DNA of 64,000 nt from Symbiodinium kawagutii (Eukaryota > Sar > Dinophyceae > Suessiales > Symbiodiniaceae). A program made the translations under genes and the position numbers. The notes under the pieces were generated by a model. The model ran no database searches, was not told the origin of the DNA, and was given only the letters and a program-made list of their open reading frames with translations. The DNA lies in the NCBI GenBank assembly GCA_009767595.1, contig VSDK01011186.1, positions 54,927 through 118,926 of the forward strand, written 5' to 3'. Shown piece by piece: positions 42,994-54,609 of this stretch (its first letter is position 1; the number at the start of each line of letters is the position of its first letter).

Positions 42994-44687
42994 CATTTTT
43001 GCATATATTTACAACATAAAACAATTGAATTTACGGTGAGTCTGCCACTGCCATGATAACCGCGATGGCTCATTTTTGTCTGTAGAGAATCCAATTGGGA
43101 CTGTTGCTAAAATGCTCTTGCATCGTCTAGACGACTGAAATATATAGAGAAGCAACTGAGAAGCATACCAGCATACACCATGTCACCAAACGCATCAACC
43201 AAAAGAGATGTTATCTATACAAGACAAATCAGTTTCACACAAAGAGGTGCAGGAAATTTAGGAAACATCAAGGCATTTCCAATTAAATACAACATTGACT
43301 TGGTGACACAAAAAAGTCCGCACGAAGTGTCTCCACTGGGCCATAGAGAAAGATCAAAAGACGACAGCCAATTACATGAAACACACTTTAGTGACACTTG
43401 CTGTTCGGCTTCAATTCCAACGGTAACAAAAGAAAATTACCAGTGGAGGTTGAATTCAAAAAGACTACTTGTATGAAGAACAATCTCTCAAAACCCCTTT
43501 GCACACGTCGAGACTCAGGATTCAAGAAGAAAAGCGGAGGGTAACATGTGAACATGTTCAATGCATGTGATGAAACGAATAATAGGCAAAGTAGACCGTA
43601 CTCCCAGCTGGTAAAATACATGTACATATTTACGACGGGGTCAAAACCATGTAGCCCCAGTGAACATCCCATGAATGACCATTTACTAGTCAAGCTGCTC
43701 GGAAGTCCATCCATGCACTCTTGGGGCTACTGCTATTAACCCATCGCCATGGGTAGATCCTCTCGTCTGTTTGGCTCCTATACCCTATATATCAATTGTT
43801 TCGGTAACTAACCAGCATTCACCAATAGCTATGACCACTTATTTAAAACATTTGTTATTACCAAAATACTCCGTGAATGATATATACCTACGTTTGGGTG
43901 ATTTTGAAGGTCGATTTGAATGTAGGCAACTAGACCATACATGGCTATACATGGAGCTTCTGGGTAATTTGTAGTATTTGAATCGTTTACAACGGACAGT
44001 CGTAGTCCGTGAATGGGCTCTATCACACAAAAGAATAGGAATTCTTGCAGAAAGCATATTCTCAGTCCCATTGAATACTTTCTGTATGCCCAAGGGTGTC
44101 GATCAAAGTTCTGTGACCCTTGAAGCAGCCAAAAAACTACAAACATCCCCATACTTCCAGATTGAATCAAAAATGCACGACGTTTGTTTGTGCCCAATCC
44201 CGGACTATTTATTAGGCTCTTCACATCAGCACAATAGTTTGAAAGTGTTGCCAGTGATAAACCCCTACCATGCTATGCCATGCTATTGCTGGTTTTGTTG
44301 CCAGTTTTATGCTCAAAACCATCAAACCCCTATCTCAGAGACACAAATCTGTGGCTCCCGGCTTTGCATTGTTGCCTTTCGAGCCAACTCCTTAAATTTG
44401 GAGACCTGAGGGCCCAGTTGCTGCCACATAACAAACCAGGCCGAAAACCATCTACGGCTCTGCGGAACAGAATGGAAAACCTATCATCTCAAGCAAAATG
44501 TTCAGAACATTTTTTTGGCGGCACGCATTCAATCAGGTTTAGCAAAAAACAAATCGCTATACATGGCTATATAAACATGAACATGTTGCATGATAATTTG
44601 TGCCTGTGATCTGCATTCTACTCTGTTGCTGTCATTGTTCTTGCTGCTGCTGCTGCTGCTGCTCTCGTGACCCTCAAGGCAGCTGAC

Positions 44688-44786
44688 CTCGTGAACTCTG
44701 CACCGTTGCTGATAATGCTCAGTGAAGGAGGTGGTGATCACAGCCACTGAGATGGATGTGATGAGGATGCCTCCCAGCATGGACAC
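44688..44786 (-). CDS. Gene 2 exon: S6 helix of the K+ channel
   Basis: Acceptor CGCCCCGAG, exactly 33 codons in phase 0, donor GTCAGC. Reads VSMLGGILITSISVAVITTS then FTEHYQQRCRVHE. Joined to …IGKLVGG of the previous exon it aligns without gaps to the Kv S6 region (GKLVGSLCAIxGVLxIALPVPVIVSNF): hinge glycines are kept, but the PVP motif is replaced by S-V-A. The following H-Y-Q-Q matches the usual start of the cytoplasmic tail. Confidence 0.8.
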
Positions 44787-45359
44787 CTCGGGGCGGCTGG
44801 AACTCGAAGTGACTAACAGCGGGTCCTGATCAGAGCATTTGGATGTTTCTCCAGTAAGAAGTCCATGCGGTGGAATGATGTGCATCATGTTGCTGCTGGT
44901 TTTGGTTTTCCACGACTCGAATTGCTTTGGTGCATTAAAGAATGGTCCCTTAGCTTTAAAGATCATTGTTTGGAAGAGTCGCAACCCACACATGTTTGTC
45001 AACAAAGGTGGTCTCTCCAAAGCAGAAATCAGGGAAGAAAATGACCACCAATATACCACTGGTTGGTGGTTACCCATCCGTCAGTTAGATCCTCACCTGA
45101 GGTATGGCTGAACAAAAGAAAACATGAATGCACCAAGCACTTACGAACCATCATCACCAACCAGTACAATACCCTATTGTCGGGTTTATCCCTACGTATC
45201 CCCTCTACTTAACCAGTGAAAATGTGAATTTGAAGATGTTTGGCCGGTTCAACCACCACCAAGATCGATTGATCCACTGACCAAGCCCTCTGCCGCCTTG
45301 CAGCCTGCCGATCTCACAGAAAGGCAACGGCACCACTTTATGTCTGTGGTTGGCATAGT

Positions 45360-45500
45360 TCAAAACATTTGGATTTTTTGGACATATCTAAAAAAGCTAC
45401 ATGTCTAACTACATGCCTATTTTTTAGATATGTAAAAAATCTACATGTCGGTATTCCAATGCCTATTTTTTAGATATGTTAAAAACCTACATGTCTACCG
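45360..45500. repeat. TTTTTTAGATATGT direct and inverted repeats
   Basis: GACATATCTAAAAAAGCTACATGTC is followed by two copies of TGCCTATTTTTTAGATATGT and AAAAAYCTACATGTC. Able to form stem-loops. Intronic, between the S6 exon and the 36-bp microexon. Confidence 0.75.
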
Positions 45501-45759
45501 AAAACAGTACCGACCAGATAATCTATGAGCCTTAGTCAACAATCACTTCCTATACCGGTCAAGGTCCTTGAATCCACAGGATTCAGTATATAGTGGCTAG
45601 CAGAATCCCTGTCGAGCTCCATTGGATGATATTGGAGGACCATTGCCAAAGTATTGATGGCATTCCCTGGTGCCAACTACGCTCCAACCTTTGCAGTGAC
45701 CACACGTGGGTTGGCCCGCAAGCAACCACTGCACGCCATCACATCTGGGTGTCCCGAAC

Positions 45760-45795
45760 GCCACCCACGAGCTTGCCGATGGAAGTTTGCGGGAC
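45760..45795 (-). CDS. Gene 2 36-bp microexon: pore-to-S6 junction
   Basis: Acceptor GTGGCGCTGGCAG (AG at 45796-45797), 12 codons in phase 0, donor GTTCGG. Reads VPQTSIGKLVGG. Placed between TVGYGDM and VSMLGG it gives the canonical Kv order: filter, a short P-x-T linker, then G-K-L-V-G at the start of S6. Neighbouring frames here are open and would mask this exon from simple ORF calling. Confidence 0.8.
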
Positions 45796-46441
45796 CTGCC
45801 AGCGCCACGCAGCTAGTCTGTGGTGTCCTGGTAGGCACTGCGCTAAGCAAGCGCCTGCATCATATGAACCAAGCAAGAATTATGACCGGAATCAACCAAT
45901 GTTCAATTTGGGTATGGACTAAAACATCTTGAAAGAATGAAACCGCCCAAACAAGTTGCAGAGAGCATGCTGACAACTGGGTTGTCTGGAGAGGCGCTGG
46001 TGGTCAAGTGTTTTTGGGGTCATGAAAAGGTGCTCCAGAACTGGTACCCTCCTATAGGTTTCTGTGCAAATCCTAAGACGCAAGAAATCTCCTTGCTGCT
46101 TGATTTTTGCTGGCGAATCTTTGGCAATAGTGAAGTGATTGACTCAACATGTACCTTCAGCTCCAGCTTAGCTGGGGAAATAAATGGTCGGTGACTATCC
46201 ATTGCTATGTTAGATCAACAAAATGATTGGTCACACCCAACAAACATAACGATACTGATTGTCAATGATGGTCATGATTGATGATGCTTCAGTATGATTG
46301 TCACGATGAATGATGGTCAATGATGCTCATGATTGTCAATGATGGTCATGATGAATGATGGTATTCATGATGGTAACCTTGATGAATTGAGGTTCCAGAA
46401 GGTAGCCGTATCAAAGCCCTATGGCGGCCAGCGCCCCGCGC

Positions 46442-46531
46442 CATGTCGCCATAGCCCACCGTCGAGATAGTGGCCATAGACCACCACAGTGCAGCCTGAG
46501 CAAGTGCTTGGGACCGATACCCGGATGCTGA
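46442..46531 (-). CDS. Gene 2 exon: pore helix and K+ selectivity filter
   Basis: Acceptor AACATGACCCAG, 30 codons in phase 0. Reads SASGYRSQALAQ then AALWWSMATISTVGYGDM. The W-W-x-x-x-T-x-(T/S)-T-V-G-Y-G-D signature is diagnostic of K+-selective channels. The exon ends after ATG and the intron begins GCGCGG, a GC donor. An internal acceptor (TTGCTCAG) could shorten the exon to the last 18 codons. Confidence 0.9.
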
Positions 46532-46554
46532 CTGGGTCATGTTATAGGTACGCT

Positions 46555-46658
46555 TGTTTCTCAATAGCTGGGGGTACCCCCTGAATCATCCTTTTACAAC
46601 TATTTATTAGTAATAAACAAACCATGACTTTGGGGGGTCTTCTATTTTGAGAAAGCAT
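46555..46658. mobile_element. Family A MITE-like element
   Basis: GTTTCTCAATAGCTGGGGGT on the left, TCTTCTATTTTGAGAAAGC on the right. Inserted about 25 bp upstream, in the transcribed sense, of the pore exon, so it replaces much of the region where a branch point would be expected. Confidence 0.75.
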
Positions 46659-46659
46659 C

Positions 46660-48100
46660 GTATGTACAGCGGGTAAATATGCCATGTACAAAGTATCTGG
46701 CTGGGATTATGGGAGAAAACAAAGCATGAGCTGAGTTAAACTCATAGAGTCCTTTGGAAGTACTTTCATACCAATAACAGAACCTATTTGAATTACACAC
46801 TTGCATTGACTGTCAACAAACAGTGGAATACAAGGTTCTTCATGGCACCAAAACGGCACTGATGGATTCTTACTACGTCTTGCAGCAAATTCCAGCAGAA
46901 AATAGATTTGAACCCAAGCTTCAGGGCTTCTGACCGGAAAATCGTTTGTGATGCTTACTGGAGTGCAATATCTGTACAAATGGGCGGGAAACGTCACGTG
47001 TACCCAGAAGAAGAACTCCCACCGTGTCATGCTGTTTAATGCAAGGACATGCCGAGCTCATCGTAATGAGTCCCGTAGGTATGACCATGCCCAAAACAGC
47101 AACCAGTAGATCCACACAAGCACACATCTGCACACAAACACCCCTGCAGATTGGATGGAGCATTTGGGGACAGTTGGGGGTACCACAACATATGGTTTAC
47201 CCAATTCTAGCATTCCAACACACCAAGTACTCATCAAAAGGGAGTTGGCCCTTTTTCATATCCGAAACGAGACCTACCAAAACCCTCTCCCCACTGCCCA
47301 CTGGTTGGCAATGGCTTGTGACCGGGTCATTGCTGGCGATATGTAGTCACTGTAACCCTTGGATAAACCCAGCAACATGTCTTCATGCTTGCACCGTATG
47401 CCCACCATACCAAGCCACTGGAATGGATACAAAGTCGGTTTCCGGTGAATCGATCCTGAGCAAAGCACGACGAGTCAGTAAGCCAAATGCTTCATGCATG
47501 GAATAGAATATGTTGCTACATTTGCCCTCAAACCAATACATGTATCGAAAATTGATGTAAATGAGCACTCTTGTATGGTTTGAACACCCGGCAAGTAAAC
47601 AACTACTGTAACATTGTGGGGCATGTAAGCCATGGGTTGTTGAATGCTGACCACTTGGAACATGGACAACACTGATAAGGGATGCGCAAAAAAGATAACA
47701 TTTTGCCCATGATTGAAAGGGGCATTCCAGCATTCCCATTATTATGCATCAGAATAGCAACAACATTGCAAATTCAAACTGTTGGTAGTGCAGCACTTGT
47801 GAGAACCAATCGATCGGAATCTTTAAACATGCAGCCTGGTGTTGCTTTACAACAGCCGCGTTGCAGCAACCAATCAACAAGGTTCACTGGCACATTACAC
47901 TGCCCGTGCGTGGCACCAATGGAATCCGAAGATGCTACAGACTGAAACATGTAGACATGTTGAATGATTTGCAGCGTTCTTCAACGTTTCTTGTTCAGAC
48001 CCGCAGGCTCCGTTGGTTGTACTCGGATCTTCCAGCCACGTGATACCGCTACTCGTTCCAAGTGGGACCAACATCTGGAGCCTCTTGTAGCTTGGTCCAC
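46660..48100 (-). other. Gene 2 intron between S5 and the pore
   Basis: Unique sequence with some open frames. Candidate small exons were seen at 46874-46929 (EAWVQIYFLLEFAAR) and about 47279-47330 (NDPVTSHCQPVGSGERVL before GTAGGT), but neither fits phase. Confidence 0.4.
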
Positions 48101-48151
48101 CCACTCTGCTGCATAGACTACGGTCGCGCATATCAAGGCCCACATACTGAC
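48101..48151 (-). CDS. Gene 2 exon: second half of S5
   Basis: Acceptor CCGTAGCTAAG, 17 codons in phase 0, donor GTGGAC. Reads VSMWALICATVVYAAEW. The hydrophobic run ending V-V-Y-A-A-E matches the extracellular end of Kv S5 (typically …YFAE). The frame stays open further (VDQATRG), so the turret may be longer. Confidence 0.7.
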
Positions 48152-49351
48152 CTTAGCTACGGCGGCGAAAACAAGCGACGGCGTGGCACCTGGACGGATT
48201 TTGGGAGCCTTGTGTAGCCTTTGTTCATGAGAGCTAGGGAGGTGTGCAAAACATATTTTTTTACGATACATTTGGATACATTTGGCAAGTGAGACTATAT
48301 TTGGTTTTGCCGTGTTGTATATGTATATACATGATATGTTGTGTACAAGCAAAAATCAGCAACTGCGGGCACATTGCTTCACAAACAAACCTGGTCAGTT
48401 TCTTCCAAGAGTGGATGGTTCACTGGTTTCCTGCCTCGCAGATTGCCGGTGCGTGTGCGTGTGCTACAAGGTATGGGAAATGGTATAGGAGAAAGGGTGA
48501 GCGAAGGGCAAAGGCAAGTGGGTGGGTGTGGACCAAGAAGATGGGAGGAAAAACATCTAAATTCCCAACGTAGGGAAGCGTTGACACCCTAACTTTGACA
48601 CTGGCATTAGTGTCATCATCGTCTTGTCGTCATCATATTCCTGTGGCCGCTGTTGGTTGTATCCCTTACTGGCTGATGATCATTAGTCTTGAAGTGCAGT
48701 GAGCCAAACATTATCACCATTGTGATTTAAAAAACACTGTCAACAACAGCGGCAAACATAGCTTCACCATCAGTCCTGGGATGATAGTCCGTCATGCATA
48801 TTTGCTTGCTCGTACCACTTTTGTCAGTTTTCTCATCATCAACAGCAACACACGAGCGTTCATATCACTATCCACGCGACTGGGCTGGAACAAAACATCC
48901 CCATCACATAAAAGCAACTGGAAAGGTGAATATCAATGATTCTGAGAACAATGGTCTGGCTTCACCAACAAATATCAACAAACTATAACGATTTTCTGTT
49001 GTATCTCACCACTTCGCATTTACAAAACATTTGTGGTGTACCTGCCAATTTGTGTGTGTGTGTGAGTGACTGGATCTTCCATTCTACCTTGGTTTCAGTT
49101 CCTGGTCATCCTGGCCCAGAATCAGCCGTTCACAAAAACCAAACGGCAAATGATTGCCCCCGCTGTGCAACACAGTGCGGTCCCAGACTCTGGCTTGCCG
49201 GTATGCGAGTTCCTTTTCACCGTGACAAGTCGCTTTTCACTGAACCACCAAATTCAAAGTCGCTAGATTTGGATGAGCAGTAAAACACATCACAAATTTG
49301 AACCACCATGTCCAGATTGCTGCCTCTCCTTCTGTGAAGTGCTGGTTCAAC

Positions 49352-49410
49352 CTGCCAAATCCGATGCATCCGTCTGTCCCGGGCATTTCGGGAAGTTTCG
49401 GCTCCCGCAC
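49352..49410 (-). other. Alternative extension of the S5 exon
   Basis: The coding frame of 49411-49476 continues as REPKLPEMPGTDGCIGFG to a GTTGAA donor. If that donor is used, S5 would be interrupted by a hydrophilic loop, so I prefer the earlier GTGCGG donor. Confidence 0.3.
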
Positions 49411-49476
49411 GAAGGACATGAGAACGAAGATGCCGGTGGCAGATTCCACCAAACTTTCCAAGACAATCGAAATCAC
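49411..49476 (-). CDS. Gene 2 exon: S4-S5 linker and first half of S5
   Basis: Acceptor CGCGGGGCAG, 22 codons in phase 0, donor GTGCGG. Reads VISIVLESLVESATGIFVLM then SF. It provides the amphipathic S4-S5 linker (L-E-S-L-x-E-S) and the beginning of S5, continuing in phase into VSMWALICATVVYAAEW. Confidence 0.65.
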
Positions 49477-50569
49477 CTGCCCCGCGGGTCGGTTCCGAAC
49501 CAAGCAAAGAATATGGCAGTGAAAACACCAAAAAACTCCTGTGACTAGTGAAGATCCTGTTAGAAAATAAAGGTCACAAGCTATCACAAAAGCTATTTGT
49601 TGAGATGTTCACTTATTCCAATTTGGTACCTTCCGTTCCTACCCAATACCCAATACGTTCATCAACAGGTACCACAAAATAGACCTGCCAAAAGTACATG
49701 GTTTGGTCATTGCTGGGAACGCATCCATGTTGCAATACATGGCAGCGGCAGTACACCATTTATGGGATGCGGTGAGGTGAGATGCAGTCAAGAAACAAAT
49801 AAGCGTGTAAACATGTAAACACCTATGGGGGTGAAACCCAGTTTCAGCGAATTTGTGTGCATCATAGATGCGACCAGTCAACATAGGTTGTGTCGGTCGA
49901 ACCAGGGTGAAATCCTTTACAAACAAACTCTTTGCTCATATTTGTTGAATGTCTCCTGAGACTGGCTGGTGCTTCATAGGAAATAGAGGAATGAACCACA
50001 ATGGCCATGATCGATCATTCCCTCATTCCCTTTGTTTCCTTCGTTCCACACCAGTTAGAAAACCCAAATACTCCGTTGATATGTTGGATATTCACCCACA
50101 AAACAGGGTCATTTTATGGGTAAATGTTGGTACAGTATGGTACAATAGACCAGACATTGACCTTATTGTGGTCAACAATGAAGTCAAGGCTTCATCGCTG
50201 ATCATGGTTGATCATAATGATACTTTGTCCATGGTGGTACTAAGAATCCAGCTGTGCATAGTCCATTCTTCACCAGGAACCACAACAGTGACTTCCATGG
50301 GCTCCAAAACCATCATTTTCATAGGTTATAATCCATATTTTAAAGGCTGAAAACCATCATTTTCATAGGGTTTTGGGGGCCAAAACCTACCTTTTTGAGG
50401 ATTTTGGGGGCCCATGGTTAGGGATACATCCCATGGCGAACTGGACCTTCACCTTCCCCCCACATGGATCGAGCCCAGCAGATCCGCGGGTCGCCTCGGA
50501 GTGTCGTGCCACTTTGGCCAGGCGCAAGACTCGCAAGAGCCTCACCTGAGCGAAGCAGTTCGAGTAGCT

Positions 50570-50825
50570 TGAAAGGATGGTTAAAGGATGGTGGGATATG
50601 GTTGGATATGGTTGGATATGGCGTTTGATATGGTTGGATATGGTTAGATATGGTTGGATGTGGTGAATTGATGATGGTTAGTGGTTGATTGATAATGGTT
50701 GGATATGATTAGATGTGGTTAATTGATGATGGTTGGCGGTGAATTGATTGATGATTTGATTGATGATGGTTAGTGGTTACTTGATGATGGTTGGATACGG
50801 TTGGATGTAATGATGGTCAGTGGTC
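50570..50825. repeat. Degenerate GATATGGTTGGATATGG array
   Basis: Short tandem words of GGTTGGATATG and TTGATGATGGTTAGTGG. Intronic, between S4 and S5 exons. Confidence 0.75.
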
Positions 50826-51704
50826 ATGGGGTCCGATCTTAACTCCGTCCGGCCCCGTGTTGAAAAAAACACACTTGCTACCCAAAGCTCTTCCACTAAC
50901 TTGTCCACAGAGATGATATCTTCTTCGTTCTAATTTATTAGCCCTCAAATAGTTATCTGTGCAAACTAACTCACTATTTATCTCACTTGAATACCAACAT
51001 CCTTAACTTGGGAGCTCCACATTGTACCAACAAAGATTGCTGGACATATGTGTTGCGTTTGGCGGGTGAGTGGATGACGGAGATCACCGCAGTGGGATTT
51101 ACGATGAGCTAGCCAGTGAATCAGTTCGATTCCCAGGCAATCAGGACACCATCATTATCTATTCATACTGGAAGTTAGGTTATTAGTACTGACCAGCAAA
51201 TGACTTCCGGACCATTCCATCACTTCCGGACCCATCCGAGCGGTGACATTGACCTTCTGCATTGGAGTGTCTAAGCCTTGATTTATGCCATCCTTTCGCT
51301 CTGTCTACCGCACAATGATTTGGCCATGCTAGGTCAGCTTATATAGACATTCCCACAACCTGCTACCACATGTTACCACAATCCTGTATTGACTAACAAC
51401 CAACCACGTATTGCTCATCTAAGCCCTGTGCAATGACAGTAATGCTGAAACAATCAGCACTGGCCTTGGCACTACTCCGCAGGATTGCCTGGTTATCATG
51501 AACCCCCTGCATCCAATTAGCAAATCCTAAGCACCAAACATGTTAGTGGTGAAAGATTTATCACAAATGATGCTTGACAAAAATATTGAACACCATGGAT
51601 CATTGCCATTCCCCGTTGGAGGACTGAGGTGCAACCCATGCCGTTGGGTGCTGCTTCGGCGAGATCAGCGGCACAGGCCACGGCCGCTCTCCAGGTCTCC
51701 CAAC
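50826..51704 (-). other. Gene 2 intron
   Basis: Unique sequence, moderate AT content, no exon recognised. Confidence 0.4.
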
Positions 51705-51752
51705 CATGCGAGCCAAGCGAACCATGCGCAAGGTACGAAGGGACCCCGCCAT
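51705..51752 (-). CDS. Gene 2 48-bp microexon: S4 voltage sensor
   Basis: Acceptor CATCTTGAAAAG, 16 codons in phase 0, donor GTTGGG. Reads MAGSLRTLRMVRLARM: four arginines at exact three-residue spacing with hydrophobic residues between, the hallmark of S4. The frame is open upstream (AGDHSHLEK), so the exon may begin earlier (a CCACAG acceptor is present). The donor lies immediately after the last sensor residues. Confidence 0.8.
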
Positions 51753-51892
51753 CTTTTCAAGATGGCTGTGGTCACCTGCCACCCAAGGTGCTCCACTGGG
51801 AACCCTTGGGAAGCGCCAACGAGCGCATTGACCATGGAAAAAAAAACACATCAGTGTTGTAACTAGCAACTGCAACAACCATGGAACCATCA

Positions 51893-53148
51893 TGAATTCT
51901 TAGATCTTAGATGTCATCGCAAACTCATGATGGTGTGTGATAAACATGCTATACACATTAGCTCTATATATCAACATCCATGGTTTCGTGATATTCAGTT
52001 GTATCAAATGTCTCATGAGTTATCTCATCGGCGTCACTCAGTTTTATGAGCCGGCGTCAATTCGATTTCTCGGAGCATTATTCACAAACATCTTAGGGAG
52101 TCCCCTATCTTTTTGGGGATAAGACTATGACAACATATGACAACTAGTAGTGACTGTAACACTCAAACTATAAATCTAGAGTACGGTTGGGACCTTCATC
52201 ATCATTATCAGCCACACCATTCATGATCAAAAAATGACTATTATATATCGACCTACAAACAACTTGATATGATAATTGTATGTTCATTTTTGGTCAATAC
52301 CAATCATTAGAGTTTCTTGCCCGTGTCTGATCATGAACCACACCCACATTCCCTCTAACAACGCAGACTTGGGAAGTACAACTGATCAATTTCAAACAAA
52401 CCAAATGTGCAGAGTTGTTTAGACCAACTTTAGCAAGGGTTGGACATGTATCTTCGGTAACCACGATTGGTAATGATGGATGGTAATCAATAAACCAATG
52501 TCATGACCCCCTGGTTTGATCCGCCTCTATGATTCTGCTAGTTGCTTGGCAATTGCCATCACTCGACGGTGGAAATCGCTGAATTCCCCTTGGACTAGCC
52601 CAGGGCTCAGCCCTCAGAAACCATTCCCAGCCATGCTGCCCCATAACAGTCTTTCATTGCCAATCATTACTGATCACCATGATTAACCATCATTCTGAAG
52701 CATGATTCATCATGATCACGGCTCGATAATCATAGTCAATTTAGTTAACCATCATTAAGCATCAGTATTAACTAGTCAAAAGTTCTTATTCAGCAAGAGA
52801 CCCTCGTAGCATATGTAAAACATCATCTCACCATGAAGAGAACATACTCCATGTATGGCATGCCATCACCTACAAGGTTTGGTCGCATTTTAGTGCAGGT
52901 TTTTCTATACCAACAATAGTAACCAATCATAGTAACCAATCACCTATGCTTGGAACATCTGAGTCAACCATCATGAACATCTGAGTTAACCAATAACCAA
53001 TCATAATAACCAATCATAGCCAATTCCAAAGATGGAACATCTGAGTTCACGGCTCATCATGAACAATCGTGGCCGTCATGGCAGCTCGGCCGCCTCGTGA
53101 CCGACCAGCCAGCCGTCCCCCGCCCCGAGCTCCCAACGTGCTGGAGAC
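51893..53148 (-). other. Gene 2 intron
   Basis: AT-rich. A family D fragment (CATACTCCATGTATGGCATG) lies at about 52845 and AACCAATCATAGTAACCAAT tandem words at 52915-53010. A weak plus frame around 52510-52660 was not convincing. Confidence 0.4.
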
Positions 53149-53181
53149 GTCATCACCATGATGCGCTCGGCATACCAAGGC
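53149..53181 (-). CDS. Possible 33-bp exon between S3 and S4
   Basis: GC-rich island at 53075-53200. Acceptor CGCCCAGTCAG, 11 codons in phase 0 (ALVCRAHHGDD), donor GTCTCC. Another frame of the same island (RPWYAERIMVMTSPARWELG) is longer and protein-like but does not match phase. Either way coding on minus is likely. Confidence 0.35.
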
Positions 53182-53392
53182 CTGACTGGGCGCACCAACG
53201 TGATCAACTCACCATATATCACGTGAATATATGCTGTACATGGTGGTTTATATCACCATATTCTATAGTATATGTTGGTTTCTCAAGCCAGAAACTTGGG
53301 ATTCAAATGGGAGTTATAACCATTAATGATGGTTAATCAATGTTAATCATAGGGGATAAGAAGCAGCAATAAAGGATAAACAAACTATATGG

Positions 53393-53490
53393 TGGTTTCT
53401 CGAGCCATAGGGTTACCCAAGAATGTTTGGCTTATTGCTCATAAATGATCATTAATGGATTTCGGGGGTCTCATATGACTTGAGAAACAC
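53393..53490. mobile_element. Family A MITE-like element
   Basis: ATATGGTGGTTTCTCGAGCC on the left, TGACTTGAGAAACACCTATA on the right, with ATTGCTCATAAATGATCATT inside. Confidence 0.7.
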
Positions 53491-54280
53491 CTATATAGAC
53501 AATTTGAATGGTAATGTATTCACAGGTGTGAGTATAGGTTCCCATTTTGAAGAACTGTGATGATGGGTGATGTAGATCGGCAAATTACAGGCACACTTTT
53601 TGTTGAACAACTTGTGGATCCGGTCAAGAATGCAGGCTGCAACATCTCTTGGCTAAATCCCCATATGGTTTTAGATCTCTGTCACTCAATCTTCCCATCT
53701 GGTAGGAGGCTGGCCCTCCGAAGCAACAACAGCAAATGCACGACAAATGGGCGTTGCCATAAATGGCATACGCCAAATGGATGAATTTCACTATAGAATA
53801 GATGTATCTTTTTCGGTGGATGATTGGGCAGTACCTCCATTTACGAATATAGAGTCATGTGAAATTCATGTTTGGTGGTGAATCACCAGCCCTCTGCGAT
53901 TGAACTGATGGAGGCTTAACTTCCGCATCTACCTCCAGCAGTCTCCAATGGAAACACTCAGTGGCTAGTTGAACACACAGTGCCATTCTGGGTCAATCCA
54001 AAAACAATTGTAATTATTTGGAACCAAGCACCCTGAAGGCAGCTCTATTGTCATATCAGCGACAGACCCAACAACAGCAGGGCCGTGTACTTGAAGAAAA
54101 CAAACATCTAGGTGCATGTTCCCCAATTTGTATCAGCAAAAGTGCACGCACATTTCCTACACAAATGTAATTGTGACTGGTAAGTAGACGTGTGCCACAT
54201 GCCAAATTCTGGCATCATGCTTCAAAATGGAAAAACTTTGCCTCCCAACAGCAATGATGTTCATTGATTCTCTGACTGAC

Positions 54281-54343
54281 TTCCCCATCCACAGGGCAGG
54301 CTCCGCCCCCAGGGTCCCAGGGCATAGTGGCAACAACGTCGAT
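54281..54343 (-). CDS. Gene 2 exon: S3 segment
   Basis: Strong acceptor TGCTCCATTTCCAACCAG, 21 codons in phase 0, donor GTCAGT. Reads IDVVATMPWDPGGGACPVDG then E. I-D-V-V-A-x-x-P-(W/F) is the conserved core of S3 in voltage-gated channels. The frame is open upstream of the acceptor (SYVCSISNQ), so an earlier start (AG before GAGCTATG) is possible. Confidence 0.75.
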
Positions 54344-54531
54344 CTGGTTGGAAATGGAGCACACATAGCTCCTGAGCTTGGTGAAAACGCCTCAGTCTCA
54401 GTGGGTTGATGGGAAAGTCGTAGAAACTCCGCTGTTTCAATCAGCAAGCTCTTGGGGCTGGTCGATTTTCCTATCATATCTGGGACTTTCACAACTGTAT
54501 CATCGATATTGTTATGCTCAAAAAGCGCTAC

Positions 54532-54609
54532 CCTGTGCTCGCCAAGAACAACTGAAGCACCACCTTTCTCCGCTGCAATTCTCATGAGTTTGCTCCAGAA
54601 GGTTACCAA
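54532..54609 (-). CDS. Gene 2 exon: S2-S3 linker
   Basis: Acceptor TTCCCTCTCATTCAG, exactly 26 codons in phase 0, donor GTAGCG. Reads LVTFWSKLMRIAAEKGGASV then VLGEHR. Lies between the S2 and S3 exons in genome order and in phase with both, forming a cytoplasmic S2-S3 loop. Confidence 0.65.

Larger units (their letters stand above)
42401..44687 (-). other. Gene 2 intron with family A and D elements
   Basis: Two family A copies (42618-42726 and 42890-42993) lie about 160 bp apart; a family D copy is at 43865-43975. Open frames at 43180-43476 and 43978-44409 have no supporting splice sites and low GC. At 44641-44662 there is a short (CTG)n run. Confidence 0.5.

Noticed and set aside
46874..46929. 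EAWVQIYFLLEFAARR, resembling a channel S2 segment with good splice sites
   Set aside because: It lies between S5 and the pore, so it is in the wrong order, and its phase does not match. A better S2 is at 56906-56988.
2498..53490. Regularly recurring short repeats as a CRISPR array
   Set aside because: The repeats are dispersed, inverted-repeat-ended elements kilobases apart in a eukaryotic intron landscape.
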